From: Puccinellia tenuiflora
Lineage: Eukaryota; Streptophyta; Magnoliopsida; Poales; Poaceae
Length of the DNA stretch: 64,000 nucleotides
Reading direction: 5' to 3'
NCBI GenBank assembly: GCA_012064385.1
Contig: QRDG01000518.1
Location: 62,001-126,000, forward strand
Shown here: one piece after another, positions 31,374-43,600 of the stretch
Position numbering within the stretch: position 1 is the first letter of the stretch
How the letters are laid out: each line of letters opens with the position of its first letter
The notes under the pieces: model-generated
What the model saw: the letters and a program-made list of their open reading frames with translations, nothing else
Told to the model about the DNA's origin: nothing
The model's database searches: none
Program-made: the position numbers and the translations under genes

Positions 31374-34031
31374 TGAAAGTGCATGGTTGCCCCCATGCAT
31401 GATTTTGGTAATTAATGACAATCTCTATGGACTAATATTTGCATTGAGCTATATTTCTAGGTGTCCATTTGCTTGCTTGTCTCCATTTGTTGGAGTCAAG
31501 GTCTTGCTTGTTCTCCATGTGTTGGAGTCAAGATTAAGGGAAGAAGATCATTTGTTGATCAAGGCCAAGGTGTTCGTCATCAAGACAAAGGCCAAGTGAA
31601 GATATGCCGAAGAGAGTGTCTCCCATCTTGGTGTATGGGGGAGCATCAAGTGAATCTTCACCGAAGCGCGATCGAGGAAGGTGGTGCGTCTTGAGGAGAT
31701 GAAGATCGTCTTCATCGACCTCAAGTGGTTTAAGCGCAAGGCAAAGGTATGTTCTTGATAGGGTTTCTATTTTACCGGTCTCATGATGTTTAGTGAGAGA
31801 CCGGGTTATAGGATAGATAACCGTACTATCAAGAGGGGCTCTCGACCGGATATCGTGATCGTATCGTCCTGGAGAGCACAAATCTTTGCATCCATGCAAT
31901 CATCTTCATTGGTTCTTATTTGTCTCGAATCGTGGTGTGGTCTTGGTGCTTGTCGTGCTCGTCATGACAAAGCCAAGTTCACCGAAAACGGTTCTCATAT
32001 GCGTCTTCTTTTGCGGTTTCGGTATCGGAGATTTTGCCGGTTCATCCGTGCGGAAGATTTATCTCTTCCACTTCTTTGCAAAATCTCCATTGCTTGTTTG
32101 CCTTTTTCAAAGGTAGCATTTGTCGTCCTCTTTCCAACAAAATTGGTTTTATTTCATTCGGACGTCAATTGCAAAAGTTCCGGCATTTTCGGTTCGCGAA
32201 AAAGAGTTTTTAACTTTCCCCATTTGGTTTTATAATATTTTCTTGGACTATGATGTTTCTCTGCATAATCTTGTTATGCTTGTTGTGACGATTCCAACAA
32301 GTCCAAGATTATCAAAAACGGAGTTCGTGGGTGAAAGTTATTGCATTTCCGATTTGCAAATGGGAGCTTCTACCTTTCCCCATTTATCTTTATATTATAT
32401 TCTTGGACTTTGATGTTTCTCTGCATATTCTTGTTGTGCTCGTTATGAAGATTCCAACGAGTCTAAGAATGTCGAAAACGGAGTTCGTATGTGGGAGATA
32501 TTGCGATTTCGGTTTCGGTTGATTTTTAGAAAACAGAAATTTGAAAAAGAAAAAAAAAGTGCAGTGCGGCCGGCCAGGCCGGGACCGAGGCCGGCCTCTG
32601 GCCGGCCCGTTCGGGCACCTCCCCGGCCCACCCGCGTGCCGGCTGACCGGCCCAGGCCGGGATGAGGCCGGCCGGCTCGGGTGGCCTCCCGGCCCGGCTG
32701 CAGGCAGGCCGGCCCAAGGCCGTATCTAGGCCGGGCTCCCAGGCAGCGCTGCAGATCTGGATCGATCGCTGCTGGCTTTTTTTTTCCTTTTTTTTCTGGA
32801 TGCATCGCTGGCTAGTGCTACGCTGCGCTGCCGTTTCTTTTTTTATTATTTTATTTCTTCTGGTTCCTATGCTAGCTGCTGCTTGGCTGTTTGCCTTTTC
32901 TGATCGATGGATTCTGTTTCCCGGCCGGCCTGGCCGGGTGCAGGCCGGCCCGTGGCCGGGTTCCCTGCAGCCATCTTTGTCCACGTTTTTCTCCTACAAC
33001 GGCTCTATTTAGACTCACCTATAAAAGGGCTTTCTTCCCCATTTTTCTTGTAGATCTCATCCCTTGCTTTCTCTCCTCCATTGCCAACATTTTGAGAGAT
33101 CGATTTTTCCTAATCCCTCGGATGATTCTTGCCCAAATTTAGGGAAAAAAGAGAGGAGATCTAGATCCATCTTTCAACCAAACAAAATCTCCTCTAAGTG
33201 AGGGGAACTTGTGGGATCTAGATTTTTGAGTTCTTGGTGTTTCTGCTCCGTTCTTCCTCCTAAATCCCTCCATAGCATTCGTTGCTTTGGTTGGATTTTG
33301 GGGAGAAGAATTTGACCACTTGGTGTGATCTTCCCCTTTTGCATTTGTTGCATCGGGTTGTGCTCCCCACGGTGATTCGTGGGATTGAAGGTTGGAAGCT
33401 TGTTACTCTTGGGTGCATTGTGTTCCCAAGAGCTTTGTGCCTCTTGGGTGCATTGTGTACTCTAGACGGTTTGGAGGTACCGCGAAGACTTCGTCTTGTG
33501 GAGCTTCGGCACGAGTTTGGGAGCCCCCAATTGAGTTGTGGGTGTGTGCCCCAAGAGAAGTTGTAAAGGGCTCCGGAATCCGCCCCGAAGGATTCCGATA
33601 GTGGAAGGTGAACCAAGCCTTTAGGTGCGGTTCATCGGAGAATAGGGTGAGGCCTTTGTGGCATCTTGAGTAGGCCTTTTGTGGCGAGCTCACACCCCTC
33701 CAACGAGACGTACTCCCTTAACAAGGAGGAACTCGGGAATAAATCTTCGTCTCCGCGTGCCTCGGTTATTTCTATACCCAAGCTTTTACTTATGCAAATT
33801 TACATTGTGATAGCCATCGTGCTTGAAGTCTATATCTTGCTATCACCTTGTTACTTGCCTTGTTTAGCATAGGTTGTTGGTGCACTTAGGTAAACCTAGA
33901 ATTTTAGGTTGTTGGCTTGTTAATTTAAACACCTAGTTTTATTCCGCAATTATCAAGCCCCTAAATAGAAAAAAAAATCGCCTATTCACCCCCCCCTCTA
34001 GGCGACATCTCGGGCATCATTTGTTCTTTCA
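31374..34031 (+). repeat. LTR A of the large Copia-type element
   Basis: 2,658 bp, TGAAAG…CTTTCA. A duplicated module of about 165 bp lies at 32215-32500 (each copy with TTCTTGGACT…GATGTTTCTCTGCAT and AACGGAGTTCG). A GC-rich block of GGCCGG motifs lies at 32565-32960. The last kilobase matches LTR B closely. Confidence 0.85.
32565..32960. repeat. GGCCGG-rich block in LTR A
   Basis: Many copies of GGCCGG and CCGGCC, with T-rich spacers at 32775-32870. The corresponding place in LTR B holds a different CCGG-based repeat. Confidence 0.8.
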
Positions 34032-34033
34032 AT

Positions 34034-34046
34034 TGGTATCAGAGCC
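34034..34046 (+). other. Primer-binding site (initiator tRNA-Met)
   Basis: TGGTATCAGAGCC, two bases after LTR A. Confidence 0.88.
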
Positions 34047-34085
34047 TCGTCTCTCTTGTTTGGCTTTACCGCCTAGAGAGTAAAG

Positions 34086-35571
34086 ATGTCGTCTAGGGAT
34101 TTAGTGCACAATTCCTTGTTTAGATTTAATGGCACAAATTTTAGTGTTTGGAAAACTCATATGCTTAATCACTTATGGGTCTTGGACCCCAATATTGAGC
34201 GTATCTTAGATATAGGTTTTTCTCCTCCAAAGGACTACGCAAGTACGACTTTAGAGGATGAGAAAAACTTATATCTAGATGCTCTAGCATCTAACGAGTT
34301 TTGCAAGTTTGTGAGTGTAGTTGTGTTTGAGTCAATCATGCCTCTCCGGGATACTCATGAATTATGGACCAAGCTTGAAGAAAAATATGGAGTTTCCAAC
34401 TCTATTGAGGATGATTGCTCTCCCTCCACCTCCGGCCGTGACGAGTTCTCGTCTTCGTCTACTTCACCAAAATGTGGTAAGCCACAATCCAATGAAATGG
34501 TGAGTAGTGATGGGTTATGCAATATGGATAGTGAGCTCATTGTTGATGGTCATTCTTCTCTATCTTGTTGCATTGCTTCATCTTTGGACCTAAACACACA
34601 TAGCACTATAAATGATTTACATGCTAGTGTTGATAGTCCTTGCATATCATCTAAAACTTGCTTGGATGAATCTCTTTATGATATGCTTGCTTTATCTTGT
34701 TGCCTTGATAAAAATGCTTGTGTTCCCTCTAACTCTTGCATGAACAATAATGTAGAGGAAACCCAATTAAATGTGGAACAAGATTTGAACTTGTGTAGTT
34801 CAAAAATTAATTGCTCATCTTTATCCACCTCTCATTGCCTTATGGCTAAATCTTCTTCTAGCAATGATAATAATAATGATGATGATAAAAATGATGAAGA
34901 AGATGATGTGGAAAAGGTTAATGCTAGGCTTCAAAATAACGGTCTTATGATTCTTAAAGCCCTTCCTAAAAATAAAAATGCTCAAGCTATGCTCTTTGAA
35001 ATTATGAAAACGCTAATTGAGCGTGGGGAAACTATTGAGGCTTTGGAAGCAAGCCTTGATGAAAAGGGTAAGATCGAAAGAGATGATGCTATGGAGAAAG
35101 CATCGTTAGAAGATGCTCTTGTGGAAGAGCAAGAGACTCGTGCTTCTCTAGAGGAGAAACTAGAATCTATCGAGGAGTCTCATAATGATATAATTGCTAA
35201 AATCATTAAAGAACGTGATCATGCTCATGCAAAATATAAAGTGTTTAAAATGGAAAATGCTAGATTAAATAATGAGCTTGATAAGATTTCTTCTTCTATT
35301 CCTAAAGTTAATGATGCTTGTGCTACTAACTCCACTTCTTGTGAAGCATCTACTTTGAAGGAGAATGTTGGGCTAAGGGCTCAACTTGAGTTGCTAACTA
35401 GCAAGTATAGGGAGTTGGAATAAAATCATAAAAAGCTATCTAGATCTAATGATGATCTTCTAGCATCCTATGCTAGTCTAAAGTTGGCTCAAGAGGCCAT
35501 CACGACAAAGGTAACATCTAGTGAGCCTCATGTGGACAATAGCACAACTTTAACTAAAAATGCTAAAATGC
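34086..35571 (+). pseudogene. gag: Copia gag, first part, with an early stop and a CACTA insertion
   Basis: The ATG at 34086 opens a 445-codon frame to a TAA at 35421-35423. After that stop the same frame stays open to the CACTA insertion at 35571, so the stop looks like a point mutation. The start NSLFRFNGTNFSVWKTHM is the Copia/UBN2 gag N-terminus. The middle is Ser/Cys/Asp-rich, and from about 34910 the protein is a long charged coiled coil (EALEASLDEKGKIERDDAM region). The rest of gag continues at 46431. Confidence 0.85.
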
Positions 35572-36455
35572 CACTACAACAGGACAGAGTTCTGGTAACA
35601 CACTGTTATGTTACCATAGGCCCAAAAAGGTGTTACTAGGCCACGTTGTAACACATTTTGAAATGTGTTCCATTAGGCCGTGTTACTAAGTGATGTCCAC
35701 TGTCACACATAATAATTGTTACCATATCTTAAAAATTGTGTTACAATTATGTTGTAGTAACATGCATATTATGTGTTACTCAATACGCTAGTAACACATT
35801 ATTGTAACTAAAGTAACACCCATAGTAACATAGTTTCGTAGACGTAGAACATTGGTGGTAACATTTTTTTGAAAGTATGGTAACACAGCTAGTAACACCT
35901 TTTTTATCTCCAAAATATAACTAGTAACATAATATCTAAATACTGTAACACTATAATCTATAGTTGTCAACTACCCTAGTAACACAATTTGTAACTCTCG
36001 TAACACTACTATATTAATATCGCAACAAAATTAACCTATTACTTTTATTATTAGTGAATTAAAAATTAGGTGCATAATTTTATTGATTATACATTTATTT
36101 AATAAAATTGTCGCAGTTTCTCAAATAATTAATTTATTTTGGTGCTTGGCACCATTAAAATGATAATGCAATTGAAGCATGACAGATATACAAAGATACA
36201 CAAATTGAAGATATCAAAAGTTATTATTGAAGTATTACAATAAACAATACCATTATTATTGGTGCAACAGCACATCATCCATATCAGTGACAAAGAAAAC
36301 ACATTTATGAAAAATATTACACCATAGTGTTTGAACCAAATTTGACCAAAGAAGATCTTGTGAATGATATTACATTTTTCTATCTATAAATATAAACTAA
36401 GTAAAATCTTCAAAGTTTATTTTCTTCCGATCCAACCGTAGAATTCAGCTACAGC

Positions 36456-36799
36456 TCAGTCATCCTTCTTTCTAACCTGTAAAATATTAGAGCTTAGTTA
36501 TATGATTAAATGTACTGCACACAAATATGATTTTAGAATATGGAACAATTACAAAAGCTGAAGGCCAAGCAATTAAGTATCCCATAGCAAATGCATCGCC
36601 AGTTGTACGTCTTGCAATCACATACTTTCCTTACTAACTCATTATCATAAATTATTTCAACTATGTGCACAAGTGCAAATTCGGGACTTAACTGAATACC
36701 ACCAGCCTTAGTTGCATGATTAGTACTCCCAGTAGATGCATATGCAACATTCTGCTTGTTTGGATATGTTGGGGTCTTTAGAACTACTTTAGAACCAAC
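36456..36799 (-). pseudogene. CACTA protein C-terminal exons, damaged
   Basis: After an AG at 36800-36801 the minus strand reads VGSKVVLKTPTYPNKQNVAY, then GGIQLSPEFALVHI, a pattern of the C-terminal part of plant CACTA TnpA-like proteins. The expected AFAMGYLIAWPSAFV block follows in another frame, so there is a frameshift near 36620. A last mini-exon 36476-36456 (VRKKDD, stop) may end the protein. Confidence 0.6.
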
Positions 36800-37571
36800 C
36801 TATATCATGATCAACGTTAGCATTAAATCACTGATGATATAATATGCATGAACAATATGTCAATGGATACAAGATTCTGACGGCCACTACGTTAGGGATA
36901 CACATACATACACTAATTTTGTAAAGGAAAGAGTCAACAATACGAATACCTGTTAACATGCGGCATCACAAACTGATGCTTAATGTTGAGCGTGTCTTCT
37001 TGGTACTACTTGAAATCAAGACTGATAATCGACTACCTCAACATGAACCTAGCATGTAATATACTCCGTAGTATATATAAGATAAATAAGGGCATTCCTG
37101 CGTGTACATGTGTGCATGGGTGTGTAATATTTCAGCCAATTGCCTAGTTCAGCGAGGGGAGCAGGCTGCAGCTTTGGCCAGTAGTGTCATGCAGTACAAC
37201 CATGCCCAAACTAGCCTAGTTATCAGCCAATTGCCTAGTTCAAAACTGATGCTAGTTGGACTAAAGTTTGAGCACATGTTTGATGAACTGATGTGTTGTT
37301 TACTGCTCAAAGTACACCACTGTTAACACATATACCAGTATAAACAATAAATAGAAATTTCTGGACAAAAAACCATGGGTACAGTACACTTTCGGATCTT
37401 TACCTTGAGTGAAGAAGTACGCCTTTTTTTGAGCGAACTGGGTGTGGGCGTGTTCTAGCACTCTGGTCGAGTCTTGAAAAAGATGCATCTGTCCGATCCC
37501 CCGTTCCCCTCACCTACAAAGAGACAATAATACTACACAGGGATGATAATTATATCCTTGAGCTACATAAA

Positions 37572-40500
37572 TGCGGTGACCCCGCACACCACTGCATATT
37601 GTAGTGTACAAGTCGTTGACATAACATCCACGGAAGGACCTATCCGTAAATATTACATCCCTCAGAGTAGTACAACAGAAACATTGCGGGTCCACTTTAT
37701 TACACGCTGCTAAAGATTACAAGCCAGAAATGTACAAAAGCTTCAACGTCTTCCTCCGACATGGGAGGAATTTCAACTACAGTACGGTTGACTGAGGTCA
37801 ACTTATTAACGATAGAAAGAAGCAAACTAAGAACCATTGGGCTCAACAACCTAAGTAGTACTAGTCTAGAATTGCTCGGCCCTGCCCTAAGATAGGAGAC
37901 TAAGTCTCGGGCTCATCCTCATCGCCTCCATAAGCAATCAGGTAGTCGACGCCTTCCACCCCTCCGGATAGATCAGGTTCCTCGTAGTACACCTCGTCCT
38001 CATGGTAAGCTCCATAACTCTCCTTGATTGCCTCCTCAAAGTCTAAGCATGGGGTCAAAAGGGAAAGGGTGAGCAACAGCGTTACTCAGCAAGTTCTGAA
38101 TATATATAGATAAGGTGTATCATGCACTAGTTACTGCCAAAACCTCGGGTCTTTGGTATAGATGCAAGTTTTTGTAAACATTTCTTCAAAAGATTGATTT
38201 TATTCTGAAAACTATGTCCACAGTCTCCACCGGTCTTGTGAATCCAAATGGGACTCCATTCCGGCCTCGATCTCGTAGTTCCATACCGGGAACACGGTTG
38301 TGAAATCACAAATTTGTTGTTTGACTCTGCAGAGTTGCACTTACCCAACAGTTGCCTGGCCTTATATATGCTCTCTTTACACTCCATGAGTGTTATAGCC
38401 AAGACTCAGGACATCCAGTCATGTGGAGCTTCTCCCAAATCAACACACATCCGCCCATTTGTGATGCGGTAGGGGAATCATGTTCCACGCATACCCAACA
38501 CCCCTCCCAAGCTTCCCCACCAATTACCCCGTCGGGCAGGAAGAGCACGCGCTTCCACGCTGTTGGCCGCCGCAACGACCCAACCCGGTGTAGGCCTGCC
38601 GAGGATATGCGGATGAGAAAAGAAGCCTCTGACTGACCCCGCCCATACAAAGTCCGTTGGTTGATGCTTTTACTACGGCGAAAGGATCACTGGAACAGGG
38701 GTTATTAGTTCCTAAGGATATATACCTTCCCATACGATGGAACACCGTACCTATTCATCTTACCATTGTTCCATCGCCAACCAATAGTATATACCACATC
38801 ATTCAAAAATACTTTTTCTTTTTGATGCAAGTGAAAGGAACGTATAGGTAACTTTGCAAGTACTTTGATAAAAATACATCAAACGGTATGCAAGAATGAA
38901 CTTGCCTTGAGACTGACAAGTAGTGCAGTCTAAAGCTTCCGGCGATTCGTGAACCTCGTGTTCTGAAAATCAACATCATTGTCTTTATAAGACAATGTTT
39001 GAAAATCCAATTTATGCTATTATGCATAGATGAAATGATTTTTAAAGGTTTTGGAAAATTTCCCCCCTTCATATTTTAAGATCATTTTTCCCTTTTTGTG
39101 TGTTTTACCTAGGTTGAGTTACGGGACAGTCATTCACAGAATGGTAATTTATTTTACTTTAAGAAAATAATTCAATTCATTTCCACTGAAGGATCCTTGA
39201 ATATTAAAAACAATTCAAATCATGTCCACTTAAGGATCTTTGAATATTTTGGAAAAGAATTCAAATCATTTCCACTTAAGGATCTTTGAATATTTCACTC
39301 AAGAAGTATTTTTCAATAAATCAAATAAAAATCATTTTTGAAATCCTTGCAAAATTTTGAGTTAATAACATATTTTTATTTGATTTTTAGGATTCTAATT
39401 TTGGATTTAAAATTTGAATTATAACTAGGGTTTGATTTGAATTCAGCAATTTTAGAAATTACAAACAAGTCCCTGGTTTACTGGGTGGAACCAGGTCAAC
39501 CTGTACCGGTTCGGTGGGACCAACCAATCCGGCCCACTCTCTTCTCCCTCTTCTCTCTCTCTCCCTCTCTCGCTCCCGTGGTCGACATGATCCCCTTTTC
39601 GCCTCCGCCGTCGCCGACTGATTCCGGCGTGCTCCGGCCGTCTCCGTCGTCGTGCTAGGGCGCAAAAGAAAGCCCTTTCGACGCTCTCTCTTCTCCTCCC
39701 CGTCGATCTGCTTTTCCTCTTCTGGTGTGTTCGTGCGCAACCCATCCCTAGGGTTAGGGTTTCGGTGATGGCGCTGCTCCACCGTGCTTCTCCTCCTCCT
39801 GAGCTACCTCGCCATGCTAGGGTTCGGCTCTGCTCTCTGGTTCTGCCTAGCTGCTCTCCTTCTTCTCCACCGACGCGTGCGTGCTGGCTCGTCCCCGGTT
39901 GAGGTCTCGGTTGCAGCGCGATTAATCGTGCTCCCGACCCTTGCTCTGCTCCGCCGCCGGTGTGGAGCTCGCCTCCGTGCTACGGTGGTGCTGGAGTGGT
40001 GTTGCTGCGGTGCGACTTCCTCCCTTGGTCCTCCGTCATGACCACACGGGCACTGCCCCGTCGTCATGCCGTTACGGCCATGGGCGCACGGTAAGGTTCC
40101 TCTTCCTCCTCTCTGCTAACTCCTCCTTCTAAACTCCTTTCTGATCTAGCTTAGCTCCTATGCTGCCCAAGATTTTCTCACTGGTACTTAGCAAAAATTG
40201 TACTGGTGCCTTATTTTGTTCTGCTTGGTTGAAAATATGTGATGCCATGATGCTTGTATATTTATCTGAGGTGTGAGGGTGAAGAATTGGAATTAATTTT
40301 GATGATTTGCTCTGGTAAAAATGATTGGAGAAGAAAGAATTGGGCTTTGGCTTAATTTGCTGTTGTGGCTTGTGCTCTGTGCTGTGAAATGGTGTGGAAA
40401 TATCTCTGTGGCTAAAGAAAATTAGCTATGCATGCTGTGATGCCTCCACTGGAGTTACACAGAAGCTGGCTAACATAATTAGTTTTTGGAAAATTCTTTT

Positions 40501-42532
40501 CTTATGCTTTCCTGTGCTTCTTCTAGTGACAGAGATGCTAGGCTACTGGCTTGTGTATTTAATAAAGAACAGGTGCTGCACTTCCCTCTTATCTATCCTT
40601 AGCATAATCCATGTTCAACATGGTTCTGATAAGAACAGATATTCCTCACTTCCCCTTCCATGCATGCAAACATGCTTAGCTTGGCTCTGTCATTATCAGA
40701 GTTAGCTAATTCTCTCCTTCTCTGCCTAACACTCAAAAGATCAACCTGCTGCTGCTGAGTAGCTTGGTCTTCTGGCTATACTGACAACCTGCGTCTTGTG
40801 GATAGCCTGCTCCTCCTAGCTGCTTCAAATTTCCTAAGGTGTATAGTTCTAGCTGCAAGATTTGATGTGGCTAATGTTCTTGATGATGAACATTTTCAGA
40901 AATGTGTGTGATGTGCTTGGCTGTGTGATGTCTTGTGAATTCGGCTGGCTGCCCTATTTATAGGGTTTTTTGATGATTCTGGTGGTGACACCAGGATAAT
41001 TGCATGCAATGTGTAAGCTGCTTGCAGTGGCCCTCCTCCACCTCGAATTGCTACTCTTCTGTTAAAATATGGAGGTTCTTATCCTCTGGTGATTGAGTTT
41101 CTGTGCCAAGGTATTGTTTACTCCCTTTTTGGCTCACTCCTTGATCCTATCCTTGCTCTGCCGGCTGATGTTGTTCAATCTGGTTATGAACTGTTTCAAG
41201 TCCATCCATTTGAGTTGTGGAATGGTTTCAAATCCACTTGTGGATTACTCTCAGCTAGGATCCTTGCGCAGGGAGTTATCCCTCCACCTCACTTGGTCTT
41301 ATCAAGCTCCTGTCGACTACTGCTATGCACTATGGTTATGAACTGTTTGGCATCCCTCTGCTGCCATAGAATTGATATTTACTTGATGGATTTGGGTGGC
41401 TTCTCTGGTGGGCTAGAATTGTAACTGGGTTGTGACTGTCTTTACCTGTGGGCTGTAAGGAATATAGGGTCCATTTAACCAATTAATGGTAAATGTGACA
41501 CCACAATTAAGAAGGTGGATTTAATTTGTATATTTGGCAGAGATAATTGTTCTGTTTCCTTGTTGCCTTTGGACATCCTTTGGAGATGATCATGTACGCA
41601 TGTGATAACCAGCTAGTCCCTCAGGTTGCCTAAGTTGTAAAGCTGGTTCTGCCTTTGCCCCTTTTACATGCTTAATGCATGCTGAGCATGATCAAGTTGC
41701 TTAATGTTGGATATTTGATTTGATTTTTGGACTGTGATTTCCAATGTCAATTCCAATTCATGGAATTAGACACTCTGCCAAGTATTATATCAATAGCCAG
41801 TACCAATGTACTAGGCTAAAATTTCTAACCTTAACAACTCTTTTCTATGTGAATTGTTTGCTTTTTCAGGTTGAAGAATTTCAGAAGATTATCCAAAGGA
41901 TTTAGTTTATAGGTTTTTCTTTTATTTTTACTTTTTAGAAAATTTGTAAAAGGACCTGATAACATTATTTGTAACAGATTTGTGGTACAAATCCACTTGT
42001 AAAGTTTCTTGTAATTTATTTTATCTCAGAAGTACATATTGTAATTTATTGACATTAAAATTGTATATTAGAATTTAATTGTAAAATGTATTGGATGTTA
42101 GATATTATTGAAATTTGCAAGAAAAGTTGTTTGGGAAATGTAATGATGATTGTTGAAATTTTTGTGGAGAATGAAATGTGGAATTACATGAATGTGAATT
42201 CTTAGAATATTAAGACAAAATGTATGTGTTGATTATAAACATGAATTCAAAGATTTGAGAGAGAAAATAAAGATAAGATTTACAAGTGTGGATACATCTG
42301 TATTCAAATTTGAAGTTACCTAAATAAACTTTCATTAAAGTTGATAACCCAACCCATCTTTTAAAACTAGGGTTTCAAAATAGGCGACTTATGTTAGATC
42401 GAGTTATCTCGACCACTAGTCCTTTTTGCATAAAAGCGCGAAAATTATTCGGACTTTTCAAGCATGCATGAATGCAAAGATGCAAACTTCCTATTTCTAC
42501 CCTTTCGAAACCTATAACTGCGGGGTATTACA
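37572..42532 (-). repeat. Solo LTR of about 5 kb inside the CACTA element
   Basis: The segment starts TGCGGTGACCCCGCAC and ends GCGGGGTATTACA on the plus strand (TGTAATACCCCGC on the minus strand) and is flanked by the 5-bp repeat ATAAA at 37567-37571 and 42533-42537. No second LTR, primer site or gag/pol lies inside, so it is read as a solo LTR left after recombination. Its length is in the range of large-LTR LARD elements such as Sukkula; I cannot assign the family. A three-copy tandem repeat of about 52 bp (ATTTCCACTTAAGGATCTTT) lies at 39165-39300. Confidence 0.75.
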
Positions 42533-42537
42533 ATAAA

Positions 42538-43239
42538 GCTGAAATTGCAAAACTCAAAAGAAAGCACACAAATATTACCTCTGCCACAGAATCAACCAAT
42601 AGAAAAAGCAGAACATGCATATCCTAGCAAATATTTACACAAACTTAGCTTTCCTTCAGTAAGTACGAACAACTTCAGGTATTGTTTTATTTTTGAAAAA
42701 AAAAATGCAGACAGTACAATGTACATTAAGAGACCATTCTAGAGTGGTAATCATGGTTGCTAGTAAATTAATTTAAAGATGTGAGGAAGCCTACACTTTG
42801 GCTTGCCTGAGAAGACTTTGTAACTCTGCCGGTAAATGGGCCTTTTGTTCAGGAACGAGACAAAGCAGTGGTACTGTGGTAGTGGATGCAGTGAGCATAT
42901 ATGAACTACTCAAGCAGTTTGACCTGCAACGGGAAATTTTAAGTGGTCAGGAGATAGGCAGAAATGACAACAGAATGGCCTACGAACATGGTGGGATGGC
43001 GTGTGCACATGGTGTTGATGAAACCGGGTTTTTAGATTTTCGACCTGTAACTAAAATGTTGGTTGCAAAGACACCCTAATTAGCCAACGTCTTGATTAAT
43101 GAAGTTCCTATCTTCTACCAAAAATAGTAAAAGCAATTGGCGGTACATAGAGATACTGACCTAGATGAAAAACATCTCGCGTCCTATATTCTGAAGATCT
43201 CGCATCCCAGCAGCACAATATCAAAGGAAAACAAAGGAC
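42538..43239. other. CACTA internal DNA, nothing recognised
   Basis: Resumption of the CACTA interior after the solo LTR. Short open frames (such as 42798-43079) match no known family. Confidence 0.5.
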
Positions 43240-43600
43240 TTCAACTCACCATGTTCCATGACAGAAAGGTCCGGTGGAGATCTGAATACCCCTGAGATCT
43301 TGACATCGATGAAGGCCACCGCCGCCTCGCGACTGTTGCCGCCCTCCTCGTCGAGATCCGCGCCGCCGGTGCGCGGTCCCTGAAGATCCAGGCTACATCT
43401 GTTGAGGATGAGGACGAAGAGCTTGGCGGCACTGCGCTGCCAGGAGAGAAGGGCGACACACCGTCTTTGACAAATCCGGACGAGAGCGTGCGATCATGCG
43501 GCGGAGGAACCTCGATGAGGAGCGGCGCATGGAGATGGGAGATGGGAGATGGGGAGGGTTTGGCCTTGGCGGCTGATGCGGAGTTAAATCAAGGCGGATT
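43240..43600 (-). other. GC-rich candidate first exon and promoter of the CACTA transcript
   Basis: A GC-rich island in AT-rich surroundings. On the minus strand it holds two ATGs, Ser/Arg-rich frames and a good donor (ATG|GTGAGT at about 43250). Its place upstream of the minus-strand CACTA exons suggests a 5' exon, but no domain supports it. Confidence 0.3.

Noticed and set aside
37572..42532. Complete LTR retrotransposon instead of a solo LTR
   Set aside because: No second copy of the terminal sequence, PBS, PPT or coding domain was found inside.
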